Positions 43,683 through 53,466 of a DNA stretch of 64,000 nucleotides are shown here, piece after piece. Position 1 is the stretch's first letter. Every line of letters begins with the position of its first letter. The notes beneath the pieces are model-generated. The model saw only the letters and a program-made list of their open reading frames with translations. It was not told where the DNA came from and searched no databases. This DNA is from Oscillospiraceae bacterium (GTDB lineage: Bacteria; Bacillota; Clostridia; Oscillospirales; CAG-272): the NCBI GenBank assembly GCA_015064855.1, contig SVRK01000001.1, positions 140,196-204,195 on the forward strand, read 5' to 3'. Both the position numbers and the translations under genes were made by a program.

Positions 43683-46600
43683 TTATTTGAAGCTTGCTTC
43701 ATAATCCGGTGGAATAGTAACCGCTGAGAACCTTGTCCAACCAATAGCAGGTCTAAAGCCCCAAATACAGTCACGAACTTGCTTATTTACCTTACCGCTG
43801 GAATAGCTTACATTCTTTTCCCATTCTCTAAGAACAGATTCAGATTGGAAATCAAGAGTTTTTCCGTTGTTATCTCTTAATTGAACACAAATTCCATTGC
43901 ACTTATCAAACGCATCTGTTTGAATTAGTGTAATTGACATCGGTATTGTAAACGTGAAATAGTAATCCTTGTTCTTATATGCGCTATTTCCAAACTTTAT
44001 TCCAAATTCAGTAAAGGCGTTTTTAGCAATAGCCGTTACTGGAATACCAGAGTAATCGCTTGGCATATTGAGTTTTTTAGCACTGGTAGGATCTTTTGCA
44101 AATCCTACACAAACCATATGATCGCCTTCTAGTTCAAATACAAAGCCGTCTTCGTTTGTATTTACCACCCATTTAGCTTTATATGCGCGGTCACCTGTGC
44201 TGCCATTACGTATTGTTACTACTTGCTTTCTGTCTCCATTACTTGATTCCCAACCTAAGAATATATATCCATCTCTATAAAGTCTAGGCAAAGTAAATTC
44301 ATCACTCGTTACGTAGTAAGTGTTAACAAATTCTGCAGGAATCTTAGTTATGGTTCCATCTTCATTTTCAACAGTTCCAACATATACATCAGCATTAGTA
44401 ACACCATTTAAATCATATGAAATCTTATACTCTTCTTTACTCCATTTCGCCACGATGCTCACATTATTTTCAGTACCTAGCCAAATGCCTGTATTTTCTA
44501 TCTTATTGCCATTGTAATACCAACCATCAAATGTGTATCCAATACGTTCAGGAACCGGCAAGGAATAAGAAGAATTGTAGTGTAACATAATCTCTTCATT
44601 TGGTAAATAACCTGTATCATCTCCAAAATCAAGATTAGCTATTATACCTCTCCATTTAGCATAAAGAGTAATCTCTCTAACAACGGAAGTATCTATTTGT
44701 TCTACACGAGTCTTAAAGTCAGGGTCTGTATACCAGCCTTCAAATGTATAATACAATTTTGTTGGCGCTTTAAGTACAATTATGCCAGTATATACATCAA
44801 ATGTAGAAGGGTTTTGAGGATTTTGAACGCCATCATTTAGAACGTAATTAATAGCAATTGTTGTAGGCACCCAATGTGCTACCAACGTTACGTTTTCCTT
44901 GTAATTCCATACTCCATTTGTAACCTTATTGTCGCCACAATACCAGCCACCAAACAAGCAACCCGATTTTATTGGTGTCGGCAACGTTACCACTTCTCCA
45001 AACAAGAATTGCAAACTGTTATAATTATCATTAGCACCGTCAGTATCAAATTTAACATCAGAAACATATTGCCACTTTGGATACAATGTTATGCCATTAT
45101 AAACATTACTTATGCTGATACTCTTTATTTCAGTATTAAATTCAGTATCAAGATACCAGCCTTGGAACTGATGAATTCCATATATAGGAGCTTTTAGCTC
45201 AATGCTTCCCTTATCTGCGGTGTAAACATTTACGTTATAACTATCGTTTATTGCGCCTTCTGGTAAATTGTAAATAATATTGTATTCAATAGCTAAAAAT
45301 TTAGCAACTAGCGTAATTTCAGAAATTTTATAATTCCAAGTATCATTGGAATCAATTTTTGTTTCGCCATAGTACCAGCCAATAAAAGTATATCCCGTTT
45401 TTGTTACCGTTGGCAAGGTGTGCTTTTCACCATGCTTGAATGTTGCTTCGGTGGTTTGACAAGAGCCACCATTTGCATCAAATGTAACACTGGTAACGTA
45501 TTGCCACTTTGAATAAAGAGTTATATCATCAATAGTATTTTCTGCGGTCAAGATCTTAACTTCCGTATCAAAGCTCGGCTCTAAATACCAGCCTAAGAAT
45601 ATATTACTACCAAACATTGGAGCTAAAAGCTCAAAATCTCCGGTTTCTATATTAAATTCTTTAGGGTTATTTATATTGTTGGATGCGCCATCTGGCAATC
45701 TGTATTCTATTTTATTATTACGAATCTCATATTTCGCAACTAATGTAATTTCAGAATCCTTATATGGCCAAACACCTTTGAACTCTACGTCATCATCCCT
45801 ATAATACCAACCTAGAAATACATATCCGACACGTGTTACATTTGGCAATGAATATTCACCACCATAATTTAAAACTAAATTTTCGGTATCACAGTTACCT
45901 TCGCCTGCATCAAGAGTAACGTTAGATACATATAGCCATTTGGAATAAAGAATTACTTCATTTTCAAAAAGCGATAAGGTTAATTCCGTTACGGGATTAT
46001 TAAAATCAGCATCAAGATACCAGCCTTGGAACTCGTGATTATTAAACGTTGGATTATTAAGTTCCACTGAGTTCATATCTGCGTTATATTGAAGTGGATT
46101 CTCATTGTTGTTTTGTGCGCCGCTTGGTAAATCATATATAACATTATAAGTAATCGGAGCAAACTTAGCTACAAATTCAAGAGTTTTGTCTTTATAACTC
46201 CAAACGCCTTGGAAATCAACAAGCTCATCGTTATAACACCAACCAACAAAATTATATCCAAATGGTGCCTCTTGCGAAATCAAGGTATACGGTGATTTAT
46301 AAATAAACTCTTTTTGAGTTTTAGTATCCCCAACAACAAAATCGACAAGTGTTCTAAATTCTAAGTCATCAAATTTTGCCCACAACGTAATATTTTCATA
46401 GCAATCTTTAATTGATGTCACTTTGGTACCATCTTCAAAGCTCTCGCTTGTATACCAACCAGCGAAAATCTTTTCATCATTTATTGTCCATTCAGCCGGA
46501 GCTAAATTAACAACATCATTTATAGTAAACTCATTAGTTTCGTTAGAATGAGCTCCGCCCTTTTCAACCACATAAGTGATTGAGTATTTTATTGTATCAT

Positions 46601-47351
46601 ATTTAGGATAAATAGTTACATCTTGTGTCTTATTGTATATGCCCTCAGTCAAGAATGGAAACTCATGATCATTTTCCACATAATAAAATCCATCAAAGCG
46701 ATAACCATTCTTTTCTACAATACTACTGGTAAGATCATATTCTTCGTTATAAGAAATCTCTATTTCAACGTCGGTATCATAAATTGCAATCTTGTAGTCT
46801 TTAGGTGTCCAAACAGCATTAATAGTGATATCCGAATTGATTGGGGTGTTAAAATCATAATCCCAACTTAAGGTATAACCTGTTTTTATAGATTGGGGTG
46901 CTTCCAAAACTGTTCCCGCTTCTACTTGTATGCTTTCAACTGAAGAACCACCATCAGTATTGAATTCAACAGTATATAGCTCTTTTCTCGTAATGTTGAA
47001 TACGAGAACGCTTTTCGCATCTTCTACATTTGATATTCTCACATAAAAAACGTTTTCACCATAATCAAGCGCTACATTACTAATGTCCAACAGCTCATCA
47101 AACGTTTCCGTTTTTGAAAGCTCCATTTGGGCATCTCCTATGAGCTCAATAATTTTTCTAAAATCATAGCTTGAAATACTAGAATTAACGGTAACTGAAT
47201 AAGTCCCATCAGCATAGCTAAATTCTGTAGAAACATTAAAATCGTTCTCTACACCATCTGTATCTGTATTAGTTTCACTACAAGAAATTACAAAAACACA
47301 GAGTAAAAGAATAGAAACTAAAATTAAAGATAATTTTAAAGATTTTTTCAT
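43683..47351 (-). CDS. Large repeat lipoprotein with InlB-type (Flg_new) repeats
   Basis: Predicted surface lipoprotein of 1222 residues. The signal peptide ends at the lipobox VISC (Cys at about residue 24), followed by an acidic linker ETNTDTDG. About 13 InlB-type beta-grasp repeats follow, each centred on GYxFxGWYY or FxGWYLDxxF and ending LYxKW or VAKF. From the fourth unit on they alternate in two subtypes, forming four A-B pairs of about 144 residues. The last 180 residues contain a leucine-rich BspA-like piece (SGIPVTAIAKNAF...SITLIQTDAFDKC). There is no LPXTG or S-layer domain. It has its own promoter (47381-47409) and AGGAG site, and lies just beyond murG. Adhesion or a wall-associated role is inferred. 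Confidence 0.85.
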   Translation of the reverse strand: MKKSLKLSLILVSILLLCVFVISCSETNTDTDGVENDFNVSTEFSYADGTYSVTVNSSISSYDFRKIIELIGDAQMELSKTETFDELLDISNVALDYGENVFYVRISNVEDAKSVLVFNITRKELYTVEFNTDGGSSVESIQVEAGTVLEAPQSIKTGYTLSWDYDFNTPINSDITINAVWTPKDYKIAIYDTDVEIEISYNEEYDLTSSIVEKNGYRFDGFYYVENDHEFPFLTEGIYNKTQDVTIYPKYDTIKYSITYVVEKGGAHSNETNEFTINDVVNLAPAEWTINDEKIFAGWYTSESFEDGTKVTSIKDCYENITLWAKFDDLEFRTLVDFVVGDTKTQKEFIYKSPYTLISQEAPFGYNFVGWCYNDELVDFQGVWSYKDKTLEFVAKFAPITYNVIYDLPSGAQNNNENPLQYNADMNSVELNNPTFNNHEFQGWYLDADFNNPVTELTLSLFENEVILYSKWLYVSNVTLDAGEGNCDTENLVLNYGGEYSLPNVTRVGYVFLGWYYRDDDVEFKGVWPYKDSEITLVAKYEIRNNKIEYRLPDGASNNINNPKEFNIETGDFELLAPMFGSNIFLGWYLEPSFDTEVKILTAENTIDDITLYSKWQYVTSVTFDANGGSCQTTEATFKHGEKHTLPTVTKTGYTFIGWYYGETKIDSNDTWNYKISEITLVAKFLAIEYNIIYNLPEGAINDSYNVNVYTADKGSIELKAPIYGIHQFQGWYLDTEFNTEIKSISISNVYNGITLYPKWQYVSDVKFDTDGANDNYNSLQFLFGEVVTLPTPIKSGCLFGGWYCGDNKVTNGVWNYKENVTLVAHWVPTTIAINYVLNDGVQNPQNPSTFDVYTGIIVLKAPTKLYYTFEGWYTDPDFKTRVEQIDTSVVREITLYAKWRGIIANLDFGDDTGYLPNEEIMLHYNSSYSLPVPERIGYTFDGWYYNGNKIENTGIWLGTENNVSIVAKWSKEEYKISYDLNGVTNADVYVGTVENEDGTITKIPAEFVNTYYVTSDEFTLPRLYRDGYIFLGWESSNGDRKQVVTIRNGSTGDRAYKAKWVVNTNEDGFVFELEGDHMVCVGFAKDPTSAKKLNMPSDYSGIPVTAIAKNAFTEFGIKFGNSAYKNKDYYFTFTIPMSITLIQTDAFDKCNGICVQLRDNNGKTLDFQSESVLREWEKNVSYSSGKVNKQVRDCIWGFRPAIGWTRFSAVTIPPDYEASFK

Positions 47352-47380
47352 AATAATCTCCTATATAATATTCTAGTATT

Positions 47381-47409
47381 ATATTAACATACAATTTTTT
47401 ATATGTCAA
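47381..47409 (-). promoter_or_regulatory. Predicted sigma-A promoter of the repeat lipoprotein gene
   Basis: Minus strand TTGACA (47404-47409), 17-nt spacer ending TGT (extended -10), TAATAT (47381-47386). It separates this gene from the dcw cluster; no terminator was seen between murG and this promoter. Confidence 0.8.
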
Positions 47410-47439
47410 GAATAATTATATATGAAAAAAATTGCCAAT

Positions 47440-48531
47440 TTATCTGTAAATCAATTCATTGATAGCTACGAATATATCTCTATTCGCATTTGGAAGATAA
47501 AATTTATTTATATTTTCTGCCATAATATCTCGTCTTTTTTTATCGCTCAAAAGATCTTTTAAAACTTCTGTGAGCAAATAAGATTTATCTTCCGTAATTA
47601 CTACCGCAGCATCGCTTTTTCCTAGTGCTTGTGCATTTTTAAATTGATGATTATTCGCAACATTAGGGGAAGGTATCAAAATTGAACATTTTTTAGATGC
47701 AGCTAGCTCGGATATTGTCATAGCACCTGCTCTTGAAACCACTATGTCTGCAATTGCCATTTTTTTGGGCATATCGTAAATATAATCGACTATTGTTACA
47801 TTTTTTATTTTTTCTAATCCTTTTTGCTTAATAATTTGCATAACACTATGATATTCTCTTCCCCCTGTTGCTAATATAAAACGAATATCCTTTTGATATT
47901 TTATAAAATTTTCTATAACGCTAATAGCTGACATATTGATTTTTTCAGCACCAAGAGAACCTCCATAACATAAAACAACATATTTTTCTTCAATTCCTAA
48001 CTCACCTTTGACATAATTTTTATTATACGAATTAAACCCATGTCTTAGAGGATTACCAACGTGCAAAATCTTTTCCTTTTTTCTAAAAAAATCTATACTT
48101 TCTGAAAAATTAGTAAAAATCACGTCTGCCTTACCTTGTAGAAGCTTGATTGTCTTTCCGGGAACTACATTAGATTCATGAAGAGCTGTTTTAATTCCCA
48201 TCTTATGTCCAGCATAAATAACAGGATACGTTGCATATCCACCAGTACCAACAATAATATCGGGAGAAAATTCATTTATTATTTGCTTTGATTTTTTTAT
48301 AGCCTCTAAAACCAAAAACGCAGTTTTTATATTTGATGGTGATAAATTTTTTTTAAGTCCTTTTATATTTATAGTGTATTTTCTATAATTTACTAATTTA
48401 TTTTCTATTCCTTTCTCTGTTGTAACATACGCTATTTGAGATTGTGGCGAATTTCTCAAAACAGTTTCACCTATTGCTATTGCAGGATTTACGTGTCCTG
48501 CGCTTCCACCGCCACATAATAAAACCCTCAT
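47440..48531 (-). CDS. murG: UDP-GlcNAc:lipid I N-acetylglucosaminyltransferase
   Basis: Converts lipid I to lipid II on the cytosolic face of the membrane. The GT-B N-domain begins VLLCGGGSAGHVNPAIAIG (first glycine loop), then DIIVGTGGYATYPVIYA and LHESNVVPG. The C-domain shows LCYGGSLGAEKIN, ATGGREYHS, VSRAGAMTISELAASKKCSILIPSP and NHQFKNAQAL. It is 363 residues. AGGAG precedes the ATG. It lies 8 nt after ftsW and is the last dcw gene present here; ftsQ, ftsA and ftsZ do not follow. Confidence 0.97.
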   Translation of the reverse strand: MRVLLCGGGSAGHVNPAIAIGETVLRNSPQSQIAYVTTEKGIENKLVNYRKYTINIKGLKKNLSPSNIKTAFLVLEAIKKSKQIINEFSPDIIVGTGGYATYPVIYAGHKMGIKTALHESNVVPGKTIKLLQGKADVIFTNFSESIDFFRKKEKILHVGNPLRHGFNSYNKNYVKGELGIEEKYVVLCYGGSLGAEKINMSAISVIENFIKYQKDIRFILATGGREYHSVMQIIKQKGLEKIKNVTIVDYIYDMPKKMAIADIVVSRAGAMTISELAASKKCSILIPSPNVANNHQFKNAQALGKSDAAVVITEDKSYLLTEVLKDLLSDKKRRDIMAENINKFYLPNANRDIFVAINELIYR

Positions 48532-48539
48532 CTTTTCTC

Positions 48540-49691
48540 CTAGTTTATAAATTTAGAATTTTTCGATATTGATAGTAATATACCAATTTCCGCCAGTAAA
48601 ATAACCAGCGAGCTTCCACCATATGAAAAGAACGGCAAGGAAATACCTGTATTAGGAACTAAATCAAGAACAACCATCATATTTAAAAATGCCTGTATTC
48701 CTATTTGAGTTACTATACCAAAAGCAACCAAAGAAGAAAAAACATCGTTTGCGCCAAACGCTATCTTGTATCCTCTCCAAATCAAAAGTAAAAATAATAC
48801 AACAAGCACTGTCGCCCCTATAAATCCCATTTCTTCGCACCATATAGTAAATATGAAATCGTTTTGTGGCTCGGAAACATAACTGTATTTTTGTCTGCTA
48901 TTAAAAAAACCAAGTCCCAAAAGGCCTCCTGAACCTGTCGCATATAATCCCTGTGTTGTTTGCCATTTATCGCTTAAAACATCAGCATTAGGATTAAAAA
49001 ACGACTCTATTCGTTTCATTGCATAGCTATTAGTAAAAAGAAATATCGCTCCTCCAACTCCCCCAAGTCCTCCATATGTAAGTAGCATTTTAATAATACT
49101 TGTTCCTGAAATAAAAAGCACTGATATTCCGATAAGTCCTAAAATCGCAGTACCAGAAAGATGCTTTTCAAGCATTACCAAAGCACAAGCACCAAATAAA
49201 ATTATACCGGGTAAAAAAATCTCTCTAAAGACATTATTCTTTTTATCCTTTACCTTATCTTTGTACCAGCTTAACATTAATATAATTCCAAGCTTCATGA
49301 GCTCTGATGGCTGAAAAGACAGTGGCGTTCCGGGAATACCTAGCCATCTTTTTGCAACCCCCTCAGAAAAGCCACCAAACAGTACAAGAATAAGCAAAAT
49401 CATACATATTGTATATACAATAGGCGCACTTTTTTTATAAAATTCAATTTTTATTTTACTCAAAAAAATCATTATCCCAAGTCCGATAGTTAAAAATATC
49501 AAATGTCTTTTTATATAGTAATATCCGTCCTGATAATGCGATTTTGCATACGGAAAGCTAGCACTGAATATCATTAAGCTACCCAGAGTTAAAATTATCA
49601 AAATCAAGCAAAAAAGCTTAATATCAACTCGTTTTTTTGCTGTCTTATTTATTAATTTTTCGTTTATTTTTTCATTTATTGATAACTTCAT
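48540..49691 (-). CDS. ftsW: SEDS peptidoglycan glycosyltransferase FtsW/SpoVE
   Basis: Polymerises lipid II at the septum (FtsW) or spore cortex (SpoVE). About ten membrane segments are visible, with the SEDS signatures KRWLGIPGTPLSFQPSELMK, LVMLEKHLSGTAILG, YQxxxxL-type GLYATGSGGLLGLGFFNSRQKYSYVSEPQNDFIF and MVVLDLVPNTGISLPFFSYGGSS. The frame opens at 49721, but the ATG at 49691 fits the family N-terminus, overlapping mraY by 20 nt with no separate ribosome site. Position between mraY and murG favours FtsW/SpoVE over RodA; the two cannot be separated from sequence. Confidence 0.93.
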   Translation of the reverse strand: MKLSINEKINEKLINKTAKKRVDIKLFCLILIILTLGSLMIFSASFPYAKSHYQDGYYYIKRHLIFLTIGLGIMIFLSKIKIEFYKKSAPIVYTICMILLILVLFGGFSEGVAKRWLGIPGTPLSFQPSELMKLGIILMLSWYKDKVKDKKNNVFREIFLPGIILFGACALVMLEKHLSGTAILGLIGISVLFISGTSIIKMLLTYGGLGGVGGAIFLFTNSYAMKRIESFFNPNADVLSDKWQTTQGLYATGSGGLLGLGFFNSRQKYSYVSEPQNDFIFTIWCEEMGFIGATVLVVLFLLLIWRGYKIAFGANDVFSSLVAFGIVTQIGIQAFLNMMVVLDLVPNTGISLPFFSYGGSSLVILLAEIGILLSISKNSKFIN

Positions 49692-50679
49692 AATACACAA
49701 AATATGCAATGGCACAAGCAATCAAATTGATTATAGCAAAAACAAAGACTATTCTTTTTTCGCTCCATCCGCTCTTTTCAAAGTGGTGGTGTAACGGTGC
49801 CATTTTAAATAATCGCTTTCCTCCTGTAATTTTAAAAACCAACACCTGTAAAATGACACTTAATGCCTCGCACAAAAATACAAATCCATAAAGTAAAACC
49901 AGCAACACATTATTAACAATAAATGAGAATGAAACAACCAACGCACCCAAGAAAAGCGAGCCAGTGTCCCCCATAAATATTTTAGCTGGATGACTATTAA
50001 AAATTAAAAATCCAATCATTGCGCCAACTAATACTACACTTAAAAATGCAAGTGATGGAGTTTTATTTAGCGACGACATAATGAAAAAGAATATGCCCAC
50101 TGTAAGTGTCAAGCTACTTGCCAATCCATCTATTCCATCGCTTAAATTCACCGCGTTTACAAAGCCACACAATATAAAAAATGCTAACAAATAAAATATA
50201 AAACCTAAATCTATTGCGTTACTAACGAAAGGTAACTTAACGCTAGTTTCTATTCCGACAGTGAATTTAAATGATACCAAAAATAAAATTGCGACAACAC
50301 CTTGTAAAATAAACTTTGCCCTTGGCGTTAAGCCCTCATTTCTTTTATTACGTATTTTCGCCATATCATCAATAACACCTATCATTCCATTTAATAAAGC
50401 ATAAGTGATTATATTAGCAACACAAATTGCATCTCTAAATTTTTCATTAATTAGTAGAGTTATTAAATATATAAAAAAGCATATAAGTATGGCGAAAATA
50501 AAACCAAGTCCACCCATTGTTGGAGTGCCTTCCTTGGATTTATGCCAGTTAGGTCCGTCTTCTAAAATTCTTTGTCCAAATTTTTTTGCTTTAATTATTG
50601 GAATCAATTTCTTTGTAAAAACAATAGTCAAAACTAGGCTTAATAAAAAAATTAATGCATAAATACAAATTTCATTCAT
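49672..50679 (-). CDS. mraY: Phospho-N-acetylmuramoyl-pentapeptide-transferase
   Basis: Membrane enzyme that transfers phospho-MurNAc-pentapeptide to undecaprenyl phosphate, giving lipid I. The 335 residues have about ten membrane segments. Diagnostic stretches are HKSKEGTPTMGGLGF, GMIGVIDDMAKIR (Asp pair for Mg), VNLSDGIDGLASS, HPAKIFMGDTGSLFLGA and the histidine-rich FKMAPLHHHFEKSGW. The ATG overlaps the murF stop by 8 nt. In most clusters murD follows; here ftsW follows directly. Confidence 0.97.
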   Translation of the reverse strand: MNEICIYALIFLLSLVLTIVFTKKLIPIIKAKKFGQRILEDGPNWHKSKEGTPTMGGLGFIFAILICFFIYLITLLINEKFRDAICVANIITYALLNGMIGVIDDMAKIRNKRNEGLTPRAKFILQGVVAILFLVSFKFTVGIETSVKLPFVSNAIDLGFIFYLLAFFILCGFVNAVNLSDGIDGLASSLTLTVGIFFFIMSSLNKTPSLAFLSVVLVGAMIGFLIFNSHPAKIFMGDTGSLFLGALVVSFSFIVNNVLLVLLYGFVFLCEALSVILQVLVFKITGGKRLFKMAPLHHHFEKSGWSEKRIVFVFAIINLIACAIAYFVYYEVINK

Positions 50680-52006
50680 TACTCTTCTCTTTCATTTCTT
50701 CAATTATTTTTTCAAAATGCATTCCTCGACTTGCTTTTATAAGCAATACGTCTTTATCTCCTAATTTAGCTAAAATTTTATTTGAAATTTTGTCTCTGTG
50801 CTCAAATAAAATCCCTTTATTTGCACCTTCTAAGACATATTTTCCATATTTTCCATATGCTAAAACATTTACGTTTAAATTCTTACATAAAACGCCTATT
50901 CTTCTATGAATTTCTTCGCTTTCTTCTCCAGCCTCTAAAATATCACCAATCAATATTGATGGGGTTTTTGCATTCATTTTTGAATAATTAACCAATGAAT
51001 ATAATGCTGATTTGACACTTTCATACGATGAATTATAGCAATCGTTTATTACCTCTATTGCTTTTATTTTCATATATTCTTCGCGCATTTTAGAAGGTAG
51101 AAAATCTTCTAACCCTTTTTTTATTTTTTCGTCGGATAAACCGTATATTTTCCCAACCCTATAAGCAAATAAAGCATTTTTTAAATTATGAATATAAAAG
51201 GTTTTCATTTTTATGTTTTTCACAATACTGCCATCTGCTTTTATTGATAATATTATTCCATTTTTTGTGTATTTATAATCGTATATAGAACAATTTTCAT
51301 CGGCTATATAAAATGATTTTATTCCTTCTTTTTTTAAATTTTTAAACCTTTCTTCGTTTGGTAAAATAGCATATTTGGGCAAATAATTTAATATTTCACT
51401 TTTAGCAAGAAAAATATTTTCTTTCGTTTTTAAAGTTTCTAAATGCGATGTTCCTGAGTTTGTTATAACCGCACATTCAGGAGTTGCGATAGATGCTAAA
51501 TAATCAATCTCTCCTCTTGCCCTCATTCCCATTTCTAAAACACATATATCGTGATTTTTAATTGATAATAAGGTAAGAGGCACCCCGATTTCATTATTTT
51601 CGTTTTCATTTGTCCCAATTACCTTGTAATTTTCTTTTAAAACGGAAATAATCATTTCTTTTGTGGTTGTTTTTCCAACACTGCCGGTTACGGCGACTAT
51701 TTTAGTTTCTCCTATATTCATTTTGGCAATTTTCCCAAGGGCTTTTATCGTGTTTGCTACATATATAACGCTTGCTTTTACATTTATTTCAGAATCAGTG
51801 ATTATTAAAGATGCTCCGTTATTTATTGCTTCATAAATGAAATCATTGCCATCAAATTTTTTTCCTTTAATTGCAACAAAGCACCAATTTGAATCTTTTT
51901 CTTTTGAATTTAATGATATTTTATCTATAATTTTATCTTCTCCAAGCAAAATTCCTTCAAGAATTTCTGCTATTTTTTTAGCACTGCACGCTTTAATTTT
52001 TTTCAT
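50672..52006 (-). CDS. murF: UDP-MurNAc-tripeptide--D-Ala-D-Ala ligase
   Basis: Adds D-Ala-D-Ala to complete the peptidoglycan pentapeptide. The Mur ligase order is seen: N-domain with DNRKLxxGDxFxA-type start (SLNSKEKDSNWCFVAIKGKKFDG), P-loop VTGSVGKTTTKEMI, NENNEIGVPLTLL, VLEMGMRARGEIDYLASIA, then ILIGDILEAGEESEEIHRRIG. The frame opens at 52057 inside murE, but GAGG 9 nt before the ATG at 52006 sets the start, overlapping murE by 14 nt, for 444 residues. AT-richness is high here, as in murE. Confidence 0.96.
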   Translation of the reverse strand: MKKIKACSAKKIAEILEGILLGEDKIIDKISLNSKEKDSNWCFVAIKGKKFDGNDFIYEAINNGASLIITDSEINVKASVIYVANTIKALGKIAKMNIGETKIVAVTGSVGKTTTKEMIISVLKENYKVIGTNENENNEIGVPLTLLSIKNHDICVLEMGMRARGEIDYLASIATPECAVITNSGTSHLETLKTKENIFLAKSEILNYLPKYAILPNEERFKNLKKEGIKSFYIADENCSIYDYKYTKNGIILSIKADGSIVKNIKMKTFYIHNLKNALFAYRVGKIYGLSDEKIKKGLEDFLPSKMREEYMKIKAIEVINDCYNSSYESVKSALYSLVNYSKMNAKTPSILIGDILEAGEESEEIHRRIGVLCKNLNVNVLAYGKYGKYVLEGANKGILFEHRDKISNKILAKLGDKDVLLIKASRGMHFEKIIEEMKEKSNE

Positions 52007-53465
52007 TTTTAAAAGCCTCATCCAAGATATCTCTCTCATTAAAATAATGCTTGCCAAGATTATTAATTTCGTAATTTTCGTGTCCTTTTCCTAACAATAT
52101 TAGTACACTATTTTCATCTAACATTTCACACGCATAAAGTATTGCTTCTCTTCTTGAAGGAATTATATAATGCGTCTTGTTTTTTTCTACTCCCTTTAAA
52201 ATATCTTTTATTATTGACAAAGGCTCTTCACCTCTAGGATTATCTGAGGTAATTATTAAAATATCTGCTAAATTTGAGCATATTTCTCCTATTTCCCTTC
52301 TTTTCTCCTTATCTCTTTCCCCACCACATCCAACTAATGCGATAATTTTTTTATCGTTCTCAGCATCTTTTAATGCTTCTAAAACACATTTTGTAGCGTA
52401 TGGTGTATGTGCATAGTCGATATATATGTTTTTATTTTTATATTTTTCCATTCTACCTTTAATAGAACTAGTTTTCCATATTCCATCAGCAATATTTTCA
52501 TCGCTTATTCCTAAAATCTTCGCAATAGACGATGCCATGGCAATATTATACATGTTATATTTACCTTGTAATCGAGAACATAGTGTTATACTACCATCTT
52601 TATTTGTAATCTCAAATTTCAAGCATTTATTGCCACAACAGTCCTCTTTAATAATAAAATCCGCGTTTGCATTACTAGATATTGAAAATGATTTGTGCTT
52701 ATATGTGTCATATAATAATTTTCCATATAAATCATCAGTATTAATTACGCAAATCTCGCTTTTTTTTAGTAAAAGTTCCTTTGATTTATAATAGTCCTCT
52801 ATGCTTTTATGGAAATCTAAATGCTCATGTGATAAATTGGTAAATGCACCGACATTTACATTTAATCCATCTAGCTTACTTTGCTTTAATGAATGAGATG
52901 AGGTTTCTAAAACCACATATTTTACGCCTTTTTCTTTCATTCTAAATAGAATATAATATAAAACCTCAGAATCTGGTGTCGTCATTGCGGAATATACCGA
53001 GCTCATCTCGCTTCCGCCACCGTGACTAAATTTCTCGTCATTTATAAGACATCTAATTGTAGAAATCAAACCACGTGGCAAATCTGCACTTTTTAAAATT
53101 CCATATAGTAATTCAGCAGTCGTGCTTTTTCCGTTTGTTCCCGTTATAGACAAAATTTTCATTTCTTTTGTAGGATTATCATAGTAATTAGACCACATAC
53201 GAGAAAGTGTACTTCTTGCATTGTCTACTAAAATATATGGAATATTTTTAGGAACTTCCTTTTTGTCAGTAATTATTGCTTTTACGTTCCTTTTTATTGC
53301 TTCATTTATAAACAAGTTTCCGTCAACGTGTTCTCCCCGCAAAGCAACAAATACATCATTTTTTTCAAGCTTACGCGAATCTGATGCTATTTTATTTATA
53401 TCACAGTCAAAATCTACATTAGTATCAATTATATTAATAGAAGACATTAATTTTTGAAGCTTCAT
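51993..53465 (-). CDS. murE: UDP-MurNAc-tripeptide synthetase (meso-diaminopimelate type)
   Basis: Adds the third stem-peptide residue. It has the N-domain SRKLEKNDVFVALRGEHVDGN, P-loop ITGTNGKSTTAE (residues 108-119), MTTPDSEVLYYIL and ETSSHSLKQ. The C-domain motif DNPRGEEP at 408-415 has the Arg that marks diaminopimelate-adding enzymes rather than lysine-adding ones. The 490 residues are complete. GAGG precedes the ATG, 1 nt after the spoVD stop. This tells us the wall is probably A1-gamma, meso-DAP type. Confidence 0.97.
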   Translation of the reverse strand: MKLQKLMSSINIIDTNVDFDCDINKIASDSRKLEKNDVFVALRGEHVDGNLFINEAIKRNVKAIITDKKEVPKNIPYILVDNARSTLSRMWSNYYDNPTKEMKILSITGTNGKSTTAELLYGILKSADLPRGLISTIRCLINDEKFSHGGGSEMSSVYSAMTTPDSEVLYYILFRMKEKGVKYVVLETSSHSLKQSKLDGLNVNVGAFTNLSHEHLDFHKSIEDYYKSKELLLKKSEICVINTDDLYGKLLYDTYKHKSFSISSNANADFIIKEDCCGNKCLKFEITNKDGSITLCSRLQGKYNMYNIAMASSIAKILGISDENIADGIWKTSSIKGRMEKYKNKNIYIDYAHTPYATKCVLEALKDAENDKKIIALVGCGGERDKEKRREIGEICSNLADILIITSDNPRGEEPLSIIKDILKGVEKNKTHYIIPSRREAILYACEMLDENSVLILLGKGHENYEINNLGKHYFNERDILDEAFKNEKN

Positions 53466-53466
53466 A

